From assembly GCA_907163375.1 (NCBI GenBank), contig CAJQUW010004476.1, forward strand, positions 107,129 through 171,128: a stretch of DNA of 64,000 nucleotides. Reading direction: 5' to 3'. The position numbers and the translations under genes were made by a program. Positions 1 to 15,000 of the stretch are shown here, in pieces (positions within the stretch are counted from its first letter, which is position 1; each line of letters opens with the position of its first letter). Below the pieces are notes generated by a model. The model was not told the DNA's origin, did not search any database, and saw only the letters and a list, made by a program, of their open reading frames with translations. The stretch is from Prostheceraeus crozeri. Lineage: Eukaryota; Platyhelminthes; Polycladida; Euryleptidae.

Positions 1-12
1 GGCGGCTCGAAG
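1..12 (+). CDS. NAK-like gene: 3' end of an exon at the window edge
   Basis: The first 12 bases are followed at once by a consensus donor, GTAAGT at 13-18. If the exon ends at base 12 in phase 2, its last codons read Ala-Ala-Arg and the split codon AG|C gives Ser on joining to the exon at 6185. The intron would be about 6.2 kb. Only the donor and the phase support this; another exon could lie between. Confidence 0.45.
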
Positions 13-3000
13 GTAAGTCTCTGTCTGAGCTGCATGTCTCTTCTCGCCCGTTGTCTGTAATCTGACCAGTTCTGAAGCAGTAAATTTAGCTGCGTAAAGA
101 GATAATCGTATAAAGTGTTGATTCTTATTCAGATACGATGTGATTGTGAGATTGCCAATCGATCTGCAGTTAGAGGGTAGATTTAGCTGTGTTTAGTCGC
201 TGATTCCTTTATTGCAGAGGGATATTTCTTCAGCGAAAATGTGTGTGACGCATGCATGTCAAGTTCTTATTCTCTTCTGATAAGATATTATGTTAAAATA
301 TGTAGAGAATGAATCGAGCAAGTGATTTGACCATTCTTGTGCCAATATGACCGCGACACGAATTTCAAACTCTAGCCGGCACGATCTCATCACGATCAAT
401 TTGGTGAAAATCTGAGATAAACATGTAATTTGAAAAGCGATAATTTCGGCTTTCCATTCTCAACATGGTCGAAAGAAGTGAGCTAGCATCATGAAAATTA
501 ACCTAACAGGAATAGCTCGCATTTGCTCTTGTTAGATTGACAAAATACTGATTTTGTGACGACTTTTTTTAGGGATTCGACGGTTGAATGCTTGCGATTT
601 TCTGTTAACTTAGCACTCAGAAATGACGGTCAAGCTCTCAGTTTGACCGTTGTATTGTATTTCACTCCATATAAGATGGCATCTAAGAAAAAAAATCCCA
701 AAAGTGAAGTCATAAACATAGCCGTACCTGTGAGCATATCTCATGAACATTCATAACTTGAATTTCACATAATTCAAGAATTCAACTGACACCTCCAAAT
801 GAAATTCTAACTCAGTCAGAGAGGTGGTTCTTCATGATCCTTCCTCCCTTTATGTAACTTCGATTTTCGTTAGGTTCGAATATAGATTTCGGGATCGTCA
901 GGGGGATGCATTGAATCTCAAATCCGGCCGGATTTCGTGTTCATCAAAATCTGATTTTTTGATGCAGCTCTATTATTGCTCTTGTCAGACGTTAGCTATT
1001 ATCTGATTTTTCATAAAGTTCTCTTTGCCACCTTTGCTTGAATGAGAACTAGATATCTACATGTGTGTGCCAGTCAAAATTAGTCTGATCCAGATTGTCG
1101 TGTGATCAGAGAAGTGTATTCCTGCCGAGTGCCACTGATTTCTGACCAATTGGTCTTTTGAATAAGCAGATGACTGTGAAGTGAACGTTGCATAGTTCAG
1201 TATTCGGCCGGCTTTAGATTTTTAATATGTGCACTTTTTACTGACGGTCTCAATAAACAAACCAACAAGCATAAACGCTCTGTCAAGAAACGAATCAGAT
1301 TCAATATTGCGTGCCATCCAAAACAAAAATAAAACACAGGAAAGTCGCAAAAAATAAAACATGCTAAAGCGATGCAATAAAGGATCACCATTTATGTTAT
1401 CATGGCTGTGAGAACATTTTCAAACACAGACAAGTTTGTAACGAACTTGATATCCAAATCAAAGGACATCGAAAAGCGAACATTTCTGTCTTCTGCGTGT
1501 CGATATCAACAAAGCTACCAAACAACATGCAATGTGGAAGTCACTATCATCGGACGAAGACAACACGAACCTTTGACGTTGTGCTGTTACACCAATGATC
1601 CACATTCGAGAAAAAGTGAATTAGATAAGATATTATTTTCATAATTTAATATTCGTTGAACTCAGTCAATTTTCAAAACGTTGAATTGTCATAGCCTCGG
1701 ATATTTCTAGGATGAATGCATGATGCATTAATTTTGAAGTTTCTTTCTGGTATATTTGTTAGTTAAGAAAAATACTTAACTTTCTAATTTATTTCTATTC
1801 TTCCTAGTCAAGCTTGACCATTAGCATACATTGAACATCTCAATGCCTATTTTAGCCTTCAGATGGTTCTTATATGTTTCGGATCAAAATACTGTCGACT
1901 AGTGATATAATATTGCCCGTGAAATTTTGCCGTGTTGCCTCGTCGACTAATGTGTAAGTGAAATTCGATTTGTTTTTAAAAAGGTTGGTTGGAACGCATC
2001 TTTATTCGAATATTTTCTACAAATACATTGGCAGACAAGATAACAAGATGAATTACAAATTGTAGCGTATCTCTCACAACAAGAAGATAGTTATCTTGCC
2101 TTGATGCATGCTCTTTGCTTAGCAATTTCACAGACGGAAAAAACCGCGTGTATTATTTGAACCACCGACTTCTGGCATTCTAGGCCAACGCTCTACCAAC
2201 TGAGCTATCGACGGGCGACAATTTGATATAAGTCCTAAAGTTAGTAAACCGGACACTTCGAAATATGGAATGTCCTAATTGTATGACAAAATGTTTTAGA
2301 TAGATAAATAGGAATGTATATTTGTTGATTCGCTTCTTTGCCACATAAGTTTGAGCATGCAGTGCTTAGTATTCGGTTATATTATTTGATTCTACTTTGG
2401 TTGATTTCTTTATTGTTGTATGAATTCAATCTGTCTTTCCATGATACGAAGCCGATGGTGTTTGCATGACGGTTATCAAATATTCCGAATATACTGTAAA
2501 CGTGTCTTGACACAGCAAATCAGGAAATATAAATTGAACGTGCATTACCGGAGATGAGTGAAAATGCATTTGAAGATGTACATCTGATGATAAAATGGTG
2601 AGTAATGAGGCAATTCGAATGAAGGTTAAGGGTGTCGATAAAGATCGATAGAAGAAACAAAATTTGAATCAAAGAGTTGCATAGAGGTGAAATTAGATTC
2701 ATTTCCCGTTTAACTTTGATCTCACGTCTCCTAAAGATGCTAAATTTGATTATTTTCGTCCGTTAATGTTTTTGTCAGATAGTTTTTTTGAAAAATATGA
2801 CTTGAATGATCTCTTTACGATAAGCAGTCTCGCTGCACTCACGCGAATAGGAAAGTGAGCCAAATAAGGAGGATGGAAATAGCAACACTCACAGGCACAA
2901 TTTTAATATTTCAGGAATGCTACGACCGACTCTGAAATTAAATATGAAACCGCGCTTTCATATCAGCAGGACATATTTTCAGTCTACTTTTTGCTGCCAA

Positions 3001-6000
3001 TGAATATCTGGTAAATTTTCTATCTTTGTCCTCAATCTTCTCATTTTCTACTCTTAAGCACGGATTGCTCAACAGATGCCATAGATAGCGGTCCCACTAG
3101 CTGACAAAATTGCAAAGCTACTTTAAAAGTGACTGGCTGACAATAAAGGCCTGTCGCAGCACATTGAATATCTAAAGAGAATGACAACTATTAAGTCAAT
3201 AAAAGACATCAACACCCTTGATTGCCTGACCGCACTCGCCCGACCTAGGAATCGAGCCGAAGAAGTGGAGACGAGCTCGCACCTTCGTCACTAGGCCACG
3301 CTGACGGTTCAGCAGGAATGCGAGTGAAGGCAGAAGTCATCTCCAAGTGATATCGACAGCTTATATTGACAGAATGCTACCAGCAATCAGGTTGTAGCGA
3401 GACAGCTTGTCAGCATGTCATGCGACTACGTCACAAAGTAGATTGACAACAAAGGTCTGTCGCAGTACATTAAATATCTAAAGAGAATGACAACTATTAA
3501 GTCAATAAAAGACATCAACACCCTTGATTCCCCGACCGCTCTCGCCCGACCGAGGATCCTTTTGAACCATCAGCGCGGCCTAGTGAAGAAGGTGCCAGCT
3601 CGTCTCCACCGCGGACTTCGGCTCGATTCCTAGGTCGGGCGAGTGCGGTCAGGCAATCAAGGGTGTTGGCGTCTTTTATTGACTAAATAGTTGTCATTCT
3701 CTTTAGATATTCAAGTACGGCTGGTTCACATTAAAAATCGCTATACTTCAGCGCTGACCTATATATTCTGCGCGGATAGATCTATCATCTCACGCGTTGA
3801 AATCGTAGAACTAACATTGACAAAATGACAACAACGCAAAAGTGTAGCTATCAACAGAAACCACTGTCCTGCTACCTCGTTTGAGTAAGAAAGCATCAGT
3901 GAAAAGGAAACACTAGTTGGATTTACTAGTGTTTCCTTTAATGCGGTCTGACAAGAAAGGGAACCTGGTAGAACTCGACAGACCGTAGATTCACAGTTGT
4001 CTAAATATCACCCCACATTTTGCAATTTTATGCATGAGCTTAGCACATGTGAAATTTCAGCTCGATACGATATTTTTTCGGATGCTTCAACGACTTGGAA
4101 GTTAGCTAAAATGTTTAGAAAAACCTCATTTTTATGCTTCCCACAGAAACACTGTTCATAGGCTGTCAAGCGATAGTTTGACTTATTACTAATTGTCATT
4201 CTAGTGTATAAAATCAATTTTTGTGTGTTCTTGCGTCCTTATTGGTTATTTAAGGTCAATATTTTCATGAGAAGACCTGATATATACATGTGTGATTATA
4301 TCCAAAGAACTAACAGTTAAATAAGAGAATCAAAGGTCATTCAAGTGTAAGTGATTGCACATGATCCATGCATAATTTAAGATGGTTTTTTGATAGTGCT
4401 GATGAAGTTAAGGAAGCAATGCTGAATATGGGCTCACGAACTCAGATAGGCCATCTCGCAAAATCAAAATGTTATGCCGGACTAGGGATGTCCAAAATTC
4501 TCATAAAATTTCAAATAATTTGGATACTAACTTTAAAGCACTTTAATAACAACTGAAAGCTGTTATAACGATTGACACGTATGTAAAATATTCTATGTAG
4601 CTTTAACTACCATGAGACGAGTCTCGTGATTTAATTATAATATAACCTGCTCTCTATAAAAATTGAATATTCTTCTAAATACAGAATAGCTCAATACAAG
4701 AAATTAGGAGCTAGATAATGAAGTCACAGACCTGCAGCTAAAGAAACATTTAATAATCCAGTAAACATGCAATAAATGAAACAGTGCGATATCGATGCAC
4801 AAATTTATGAAGGACTATTCGTCAATAACTCACGTTAATCGCCCTCACTTGCATGCGAATGTCTTGCATCGAAGCAGTCGTTCTTTAAATATTTTAATTT
4901 AATGATTATGTGAGTCTCAAACATTATGACTCTCTTTGATCTTCCGTGTCATAGATCCTGAAAGTTTCCATTTTGTGTGAACATAACGGATCGTACACTA
5001 GAAAGCCACCTAATGAAAGAGGAAAATCATTCTGTGATCTACTCGTCATAAAATCAGAAGTAGTGCTAATATGTCATGCTCAGGAGTTATTCTATGTTCA
5101 GGATTTTCTTACAGGGCAACTTATAACTATTATACATGCATCTACACTCGTCCTTGCGGCTAGGGTTCTGTGAATAATTGATTCGACAGCCCTACAAATG
5201 TTTCAGAAAAATTTCTGGTTGATTACTCCTTCTAGTATAGATAAGCCGTCGCAGTTCGAGAATCTGAAGACAGATTTTGTGAGCTGATACGGCTATTGTT
5301 GCAGTAAATGCAATCAAGACGGAAGTTGTGAATCTTTGGATAATCATTGGCCTGAAATCTGCATGCAAGAAACAGCTTTGATTGTATAGAGGTTATCAAG
5401 AAGGATATACTCATCCATGTGCAAGTGCATTAATCCTTTAAAACTTAATTTATTTTTAAATGAACATTTGCAGATATCCTGTATTTGTAAGAAAAGAAAC
5501 ACAAGTATCTAGGTAATTGTCAGTTTCAGGAAAATGTCACCGTTTTTGTTACATGTGCTGTCCAAGTCATTAATTCATGAAATATATTTCAGTATCTACG
5601 GTGATAACTCATTGTACAAAACATATTTTAATGTGTGCTTCTCGAAGAGATATTAACAACGTGTATCGTGTTATTCGTATGATCGATAAAAAAATCGAGT
5701 CTGAAGCCTGCAAATGATTGCTATGGACACTGTGGTGATTGTTACAGTTTTTAGCAATTGTGCGACTCAGCAATTTGCTATAGAGTATTGTTTCATTTTT
5801 TTCTGTCCAAAGATCGATTCATTTCTTGATTTAAGTATTTGATTGACATTACAATAACATTTATGGCGCAATTTATCTGAGCGGATGATCGCAGTTATTT
5901 TGATGCAAAATTCCAGGTTCTTGTCTACAGTTTTCGAAAGACCGCTACTAAAGCAATTCAAATTGCTATGTATGTTTCATTTTATGCGTTTAGAAGTGCC

Positions 6001-9000
6001 GCTCAGTTATTCCCCACAATAATTTAGGACATCTGAATTTCTTAAATTTATTATGTCCATTCTATCAACTTTTAAATGACATTTTGTGTTGGAATCCTCC
6101 TTTCTAAAAACCACTTCATGTACGTTTTGCAAGCACACAATTTTGCTCAGTACAATTATTAACTCTGAATCTGTACTTTTACAGCGCTTCTGTTGTGCGA
6201 GAGCCGGTGAAGGAGGCTCCTGTTAGTCGGCCAGTAGTCACCAACACCTCAACTGCGCGTCCTCGACCGCGTGGTCAAGTCCGAGAGACCAGCATTGCAC
6301 CAGTTCCCCGTCCCGCGCCCTCTCAGCCGCCCAACCCACCTGCGCCGGCATGGAGTGCTGTTTTCCCATCTCCTGCCACCACTAGTACCAGTAATTCTAC
6401 AACTACAAACTTCCCGGTAGAGTGGCCATCGAATGTTCCACGCACCACCAATTCCGACTACAGCATTGGAAGAACAAAGACCGTCCCTCCGCCACCTCAA
6501 GTGGTGGTTGGGGGTGAAGGCAGCGCCTTCCGGCCAGTGAAAGGCCATCGACGGCTTGTCAGTGACTCCTCTGCTGTGCTTCGTCTCGCTCAAAGCTGTA
6601 TGGATGTCAGCAGGCCGACAGATGAGTCTGTGAAGAGCACGAATCAACGTGTACATTCTCTGGGTGACGCAAGAAGCAAGTCCCCGACGCTCTCCGTCCG
6701 CAGCATTTCCATGGACGTCATTCCCGCCCCGACAGAGAAGAAAGAGAACACGAAACCAGAACCAAAACCACAACCAACGCAGCCGAAAACAAGGTGAGAC
6801 ATTGCAATGAAGAACAAAATATCATGCAATTCAATATTGTGTATTATTCAGCTCAAGCTGAAAACTGTCCATTAGAAATTGCATGCAACGGTTATGTATG
6901 CATTATTTGAGCGTTTTTATACAGATCCGGCTTGTTCATTATTATTATGTTTTTATTCTGTATATGTGTATATGTTAGATCTTTTTTGCGATCCGATTGC
7001 CAATAGTTTGCGGACGTAGTTTTCTCCTATAGACACGTCTTCATCTTCACGTGAAATCCATACCTTTTTACTAGTCCACACTGTCGGACTGAACATTTTG
7101 AGAGGTCCTTCTTTCATAGAGCGGCAAGACTGTGGAACAAGCTTCCTTTGGAGGTGTTTCCAGTATCTGTCAGTGTTGAAGCATTGCAGAGGGCTGTTAA
7201 TAAGCTTCCACTGAGCTTTGCCGGAAGTTAATAATCTGAAGGGTCTTTTGTCTGTTATGTTATATTGGTTTTAATACAATCGCCTTATTCGTTGTTTCCA
7301 TTTTTACTCTTGCAAGTTGTACAGTTATTAGTTTTTACTTTATTATCGCATATTATCGCACATTTTTCATTCCTACATCTGTCGATTCACCTTTCTACCA
7401 CCTCATCTTAGGTGTTTCTGTTATTAGCCTATTTTGTTATACAGTTATGAGATATATCTCTTGTCATGCTGCTATACAATTACTTAGTTATTTCGCTATT
7501 CAGCTATATTCCTTTATCATCTCCACTTTTCTTTCTTCGGTTATCTACTTCTTTGCCTTTGATCTGCTGAGGGACACCTTTGGTGTATAAGCTATTCCTC
7601 TTCCTAATTCTTTTTGATTAAAAAATAGAAATTGAATAGGTAATTGCACGCTCTTCGTATGTTTGAAGGTGTTCTCAGCCTTAAGCGGTTTAAATGGAAT
7701 TTGTCCTGGAAAAAGCAATAACCGGTGCAATGCGCATAGCTTAGAAATAGAAGTAACAAAAATTGCAATTCAGAATCTTCCTTAACGCGGAGATGTATTT
7801 TAGGTTTTGAAACATGCGAAGTCATACAGTGTCGTCACACGAGCTATTTTATTCCAGTGTTTCGCCTGTTACTGGTTATTGCATTATGATATAAAAGTAA
7901 ATTATACATGCATCTCATGTATAATCATGCATATGTATTCTCATGTATGTGAATCTTACAGATTCAATAATAACACCAAAATTGAAATATCAAATGTTTT
8001 CAGAATTCGCTCATCGTCTGCCGAAATTGTGGATTGGAATCCCTTCGAGGAAGACGCGTTATCAGAAGAGCCTTGGGAAGATTTCGGGAAAGAATTCGAC
8101 CGAATCCGACATGGATCTAATTCCAGTAAGTTGTTCACTCGCTAGGACAAGGTAATGACATCTCTGAACTTCTCTTTCCTTTCAGGTATTTCAAATGTGA
8201 AGAGCCGCGAAGATCTTGTAATGACAGGCACTTATGATCCCTTTAACAACGCGCCTTTTGACCCCTCCAGTGAGTGAAATTATTTGAACATTCTTCAGAA
8301 AGTCGATGCTAGCTGTAAACGCTGAAGCCTGTACCTGTTTTTGGTTGTGTGAATGTGTACCTTCGAGAAGGTGGATCACACTCGTCCTTCAAATATCGAT
8401 TCAATGTTAAGGTTGGGGTGTCGTGTGTGATGATAATATAGTGACATAGTCGATCGACTTTTTACGTGATGGATGTGTTAATTTCAATGTTTTAGCCGGA
8501 TTTCACAATAGGAGGAAATGACATCTTGTTTTTAACTGCACTTTGATAACACGTACTGTTCACTTCGTTGGCTGAGACATCTTTCGCAGATCTCTTCTAT
8601 GTAGAAGCACTTCATCGTTGACTCACGCGTTTAGTTCGCAATCTTCACAACGATATATCCGCGAAGACCTGAACTAGCTCCTCTGACGGCCTGTGAAGGC
8701 TGTGAGACAGATATAACAGGACTTAGCTGTACCTCGTGCTATTGTGGTGAGTGCAGTGTCATGAATGGATATAAGTTTTGACAAAAGTGTCACTCCTATG
8801 TGCACAATGTCATCAAGTTGAAGTGGATCTATTCATGTTTGGCACCTCAATCTCCTGAATTCAGCTCACTTGAAGTTTTACTAATAGCAATTCTAACAAA
8901 AGCTTGGCAGATGAGACTGCGCTGACAGAAAGCCATAACCAGTTCCATAATAGCCGTGTCATTTCTTGAATAATATGAATCAATATTTTGATCTCAATAT

Positions 9001-12000
9001 TGACTGAAAAAGTTTCTTTATACTTTCATTACATAAATTACGATAATCTACGAGTGAAAGTATCTAATCTTTAAAGAGAGATTTTAAATAGAACCAATAA
9101 GAAAGTGTTTATTTAAGGGGTTTACAAACTGCTCTTACTGGGGGCCACATGACGGATCTAAGAAGGATCGCTGTTATATAGCTTAAGTTGTGTGCGTGAT
9201 TCCTTTTCTCATGTGAAGCCTGAAATTAATAGGAAAGTTGAATTATTGTTATACGATCTGACTTCATTTTTCGATCACTGCTTTTCTCAATATAGGTGAC
9301 TCAACGGCTGCAGGCAACTTGATTATCTATCGTAGGAGGCGCTTGACGACGGTGGCCCGTCAAGTTTTATTATTGGTTTAATTACTTCGCGACCTAAAAT
9401 TATGTTCCCGTGAGTTTTGAAAAGAAAACTTTTTCTGAAATTGTCAGATTGATTTCTATTTTCATGATACTGAGTTTCTTCATTTTGATTTCGCAGGTTG
9501 TTGCAACTTCTTAATTTTTATGAAGTGTTTTTACCAAAGGCTGTCAGACCATCCTATACCACGTGTTAATGATGCAACGATGACAGGTTTTGACATCGGG
9601 ACGATTATGTCTATCTACGAAACTAAGCTGATGTAATATCCAGCCATTTCAGAAATTCGTTGATGTAGAAACGGTAATGAAGGCGAATCTAAGCTGTTTA
9701 TAAAGTCGAGGTCGCAACAGTTGAAGATTTGTGTGTTGCATTGATTGTCAACGAGCACTTTTTGTAACTTAATTGATTAAATTAACAGGGAGTGCGCGGA
9801 TTTCCGCGGTTTTGGTGATGGAAATGGTCATTCGCGCAGTTCATGCAAATATTGATTATAAGAATTTGTGGTGTCCGTGGCACAGTGGTTGCGTACTTGG
9901 ACTAGCGATCTCATGGTCCAGAGGTCGAACCCGGAAAGTGTCATTGGAAGTCGGCAGGAAGGGCATCCGGACTACAAAGCACCACAACGCTCCAAACAAA
10001 GTCTGACTTAAGTCAGCACCGTCCAAGACCCCAGTAGGGGTAAAAAGTGACGTAAAATCCGTAAAAAAAAAAAAAGAATATAGGGTAGGGGTGCCTGAAA
10101 ATTATTAGGTCACAATAAAAACTTTTTCTGACATCCGATGGTAATGAAATGACAACTATCCTTCTTACATTATCATCATTTTTGTCAGCAATTTACTCTC
10201 TAACGTTGTTGAAGTTTGCTTTTCGATGGCATACCATTCCTCCATCTACATCTTCCACTTTCAAGCCAATCTTTTTACAGTCCCTCAGCAGCAAACTCCT
10301 CTACGTAGTTGGTCTTCCTGTGTCTCGCATTCACTCTATTTCAAAGTTCCATGCCTTAAGTGTGTCTGTCATCTCCTCTGAAGATGCCACCCATCCATAT
10401 TGCGCTTCTCCTTATCACCACATCAACAACGGTCTTCACGCAGAATATCAGTGCTGTCAACACTGATGAGCTAATTCAACATCAAGGATTGAAAGAAAGA
10501 TAAAAATTGACAACTTGCATTCATCTTGTTATCATAGTGTTCGCTCACTTTTCTGTTAAACTCATGTAAATGTCATTTGCTCCATTTTCTATGGCTCTTG
10601 AATCCAGTTGGACGGTTTAGTGATATTTTCCTGCAATTCAGATCAACTGAATTTTCAAAATATTGCTAAGAGGCCAGAGTAGTATAAAATTTTATCGAAT
10701 TCAGAAGATAAATTGAATGAGAATTTACTTGGGGAATTGATGTTTCCAATTTTCTTAGTACAGTGAATCTGGGATTGATTCGTACCCGCTACAATCGAGG
10801 TAACTGTTCAAGTCGGAAACCACTAGGCAATCGACTCAGTTGACGCTTAAGCACTGACTTCATCATATGTTTTAATGTGTCGATGAGTGATGATTGATCC
10901 AACGTGATTTCTTTGTCAGTGCTGCCCGACGGGTCCTGGAATGATATAGTTTTAAAAAAGTAAGTCAAATGATAGGTATTCATATAAAAAATCAATGGGA
11001 AAGTCGACTGCGTTCAGTAAAATGATAGAACTTCTGAAATTCGTAGTAAAAGGGCACACTTCATAACCACGCTTAAATCATGGTACTTTATGTGAAATGC
11101 GACATAGTGAGATTTCTCGCTGTATGTACACAAATCAGTATCTCTTCAAATGCATTTAATTAGTAGCTTTGGAAATCCATGAAGGAATATTGCCATGGTC
11201 ATTGTTTGTTTAAATTATGCGTCTCGCGATTGTTTTTGTCTCAGTGAAATGTTGGAATAATACAGCATTCTTAAGAGACAGTTGTGACCGATGTGCAAAA
11301 ATGTAGCATTGAAATGTAATTAATAAGTTTCGGGATGTTTTTTCGATCATTCATTAATTATGATAGGATGGTTTAATTCTTGCAAGATGATAATTGTGAT
11401 TAAAATACTTTGCTATTTATCATGATATCATACTGATGGTCCTACCAATGTGATATCATGCGTTATAATTGCCACTGAATGCTGGCGATTGATGCAGATA
11501 TCGTGGTTTAACAATATCGCTCAGAAGGGCATGGCCAACGAAGCGAAGGAAAAATACAGTGTAGTACAGATGTTTAAATACTTCTTGAAATATTTTAAAT
11601 GTTTACAATTTCAGATGACAGTTTAAAATTTGTCACAATATATATTTCAACTGATTTGTCTTCTACATTGTTCAGACGAATTCGCATTCAGCGATATTTC
11701 TTTAATGAACCTCCGTTGGAATTCTATTTCTGAAATCAGCAGAGACGAGTTTACAAGAGCCGCATATTTGCTTGAGGCTTGTCTCATAAATATTCAGTCT
11801 GATGAACTCTCAGTTTCTGTACATAATGCTGATTTGTGATGTGACTTTAAGAAAGCAGAGTCTGATTTACCTTTTACCTATCACGCATTCAACAAAAGAG
11901 AACGGTTGAATGTAGATCAAAACATGAATTTTTACTTCGGCGACGGATTTTGCTCCATAAGTCTACAGGTCAATGAAAATGACTTCGATAAACAAACATG

Positions 12001-15000
12001 TGATTACCTTTTTTTTCTTCAGAGAGTGGAAAGAGTCAAGTAAATTGTTGGAATTTATCAAAAATTGCTTATTACTGCAATATATTTCTCCTACTATCCG
12101 TAGGTATCATCAAAATTATACAAAATATACAAAACTATGGCAAGAGAAGGAGGTATGCGGTAGGTAGTAAAGGATTACATAGTACCAACAGCATTAATAG
12201 TAAATGATGTGAATGTCAAATTTTATTCTGTAAATCATTCACTAACTGCCTGATGATACCTACTGATAGTAGGAGAAATATATTGCAGTAATTAGCAATT
12301 ATTGATAAATTCCAACAATTTACTTGGCTCTTTCCAATCTCTAAAAATAAAATGAATAGCCAAGGAATATTCCCATGTGATTACCAGTTACTGCAAATCG
12401 GGAAATTTTTTGAATAAGCAGAAATGCGAGTCTTGCGATGTCGCCTACCCGCTGAATTAATGGTTAACGTACTGCGAGAACTACAGCATATCAAAAACTG
12501 CGGACAATACTGAAGTAGCTAAATAATTTACAGCAGAACAATGAAATTATACAGATCGCTTGTCAGTATTTCAAACATTCCAAATGCATGGTTCTATATT
12601 TTGTTGGTTACTTCCATGCTGTTTGTGATAGTAGAGCTATTGTTTCGTAATACATAATTGCGAAACGTATATGCAGGGGTCCTATACAGAGTTGTGAAAT
12701 ATCAAGGAACATTTTTGGCTTATTTTTGCCATCACAAATCCAACGCATTTCGCAAAATTCGAAAAACTAAAAGTGTCACGAAAATGTTCCTATGTACATT
12801 ATATATTGTCTGTTATATCAAAAGGATGATTGTAGCATAAATAATAGTATCATTATTCATAACATTTCATGAAGACTACTTTTAGATACTGTACCTTCAG
12901 CTGAATTTAACTTAAAATTTGTGTGGAATTGTCTGTTTCGTTTAACTGTTTTCATTTTATAATTATTTTTCATAATTTAATATTGACATGAAATTCGTAA
13001 ATTCTATTCTTGCAGTTACTGCATGCTACACGCGAGCATGTGATAGCGTTAACTAATGACTATAGGCAGATGAGTACATGGTAATACTCGGCGTCATTTT
13101 AAAAAGTCTTGCAGAAGTAACTTAGATGTACAAAAACATCTGTTTATCATAGTCTGTTCATCAAGTATTTTCAGTCAGTTTTGATGATGAACAAATGCAT
13201 TTTCATCACTTTTCAAAAGAAACTGTTCCTTATGAAGTTCATTGTTGCTGTTTTATCATTTTTCCTTTGTGCTGTACTTACAGAATCTCTCACTTCGTAT
13301 GTAATTTGGATTTGTAATTGTATCATTGTTCATTGTTCAATTGTTGCTGTTTTATCATTTTTCCTTTGTGCTGTACTTACAGAATCTCTCACTTCGTATG
13401 TAATTTGGATTAATAATTGTATCATTTTGTACTTACATATTCAGTCTGCTAATGGTACATTTCTTAGTAACTGCAGATGCAATATTGATAATGTTCAATC
13501 ATAGGCTAGACTTTTGAAATAGGAGAAGGTAGTAGTATTGCCTTAGTAAAACATTGAACAAACTGTGAAATGTAGAATGTGCATAGATGCAGTTAACGCC
13601 AGTAAACTTTTCAACATGAGTTACTCTGGATTATACATCCTCAACGAAATATTGGGTGTAGAATCTCAATACTTAAAACCTCGTATGGTTTGTGTAGCTG
13701 AATCCAAACATTTGTCCAACTCAGCTGATTCGATATCAATCAAGTAATTTCTCGTTTCATACATGACACAAGACAGGGGCTGTGATATTCTAATGTCAGT
13801 GCAATGTTCCGATGCAAATGACTGTAATACATCTCTAACTTCACTGCTCTGATCACTTCATTCTCACGTGATTGGTTCCGCTTTGGCTGCAGTGAATTTG
13901 CTGTCAATCAATTATTTAGCGTAACATGATGAGATGTGGTGCTGGATGATCTTCGAGTTATTATTAAAAGGAAAAGTTCAGGACGAACGCATTCATTATC
14001 CTTCAAACGTCACTTCAAACTATCGATAAAAAGAAAGTCAATATTATCAAAAGCTCATATTTCGCAGTTGCCAAACGTCAAGTTCAGCGGTAGAACGATG
14101 CTATATTCCAGCCTGATGACGGAATGAATATCAGAAGATTTATGTTCCTTATAAATCATTTTGATCAATCTTTCAACTAACAGTTAAGATACATACTTGC
14201 ATACATTTGTGACAATCGTCTTATACAGAATCATCATGTCAATATAAGTGATGACAAATCTTAGTTAGTCTAACTCCAAATATTTTCCAAAGATGCGAAA
14301 ACTTACAGCCATCACCAGTGACCGTGAACACCAAGATAGCCTTCACGTTGATATTGTGGTCCTATGAATGGCAAAAAATGATTGTCAAAATCTAAATCTA
14401 CTACGGGTGAGGTGAGGGTTAATGCCGAAATCTTGATTTTGGATATGTATATACTTCTAGCATTAAACTTGTACGGATAAATCACAGGGAATGCATTTTA
14501 TATTTTTTCTTTCAACCTATGAAATCTTGACTTCTAACTGTACAGGTCAGAGGATTGTTTTTAACCATTCGTCCAAGGGTATCCGACTGCATTTGATTCT
14601 AGAGGACCTTCTGTCAGAGTATCACCATAACCTCAAAAGAGTTTGGCATCGTGAATTGTCTTCTATTCAGTGGACCTTTATCTGTGGAATATTCATACAG
14701 TTTGGATAAGACTTTTTTTCTCAGGTATTCGTGAGCTTGTAAATGATTGTATTTCGTGAGAAATGCTTTAGAGGTGGGCAAAAACCGGTTTTTCTGTTAA
14801 TTGTTTGACGTATACCAATTGTTAGAGAGGCGTTATATCAAACTCCAGTGATCGGCAGTAACACCACAGTCGGATGCGGACCGAATTTTTACGCTCCCTC
14901 CAATTTTAGACCGAAAATCTCGCCCGCGACCCTTGTAGTTAATTCCTGACCGCACACAGCCTGGGAACTGCACATAATTCGAATAATGAAATTGTTAAGA

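Larger units (their letters stand above)
13..6184. other. intron DNA with SINEs and no recognised gene
   Basis: This is AT-rich sequence with many stops in all frames. Apart from the tRNA-like fragment at 2152, the SINE cluster at 3144-3713 and the hairpin at 3903-3939, I see nothing coding. The short open frames at 556-756, 1402-1644 and 4973-5173 have no family signature. Confidence 0.5.

Noticed and set aside
2152..2216. Functional tRNA gene
   Set aside because: The D-arm is perfect, but the T-stem and acceptor stem do not pair, so it is a SINE head or pseudogene.
6249..6773. 174-residue minus-strand open frame
   Set aside because: It is the mirror of the NAK-like Pro/Ser-rich exon; composition and splice signals favour the plus strand.
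13565..13747. Saposin-like secreted exon (KCRMCIDAV)
   Set aside because: The frame is closed by a stop directly after the only nearby acceptor, so it cannot join the signal-peptide exon.
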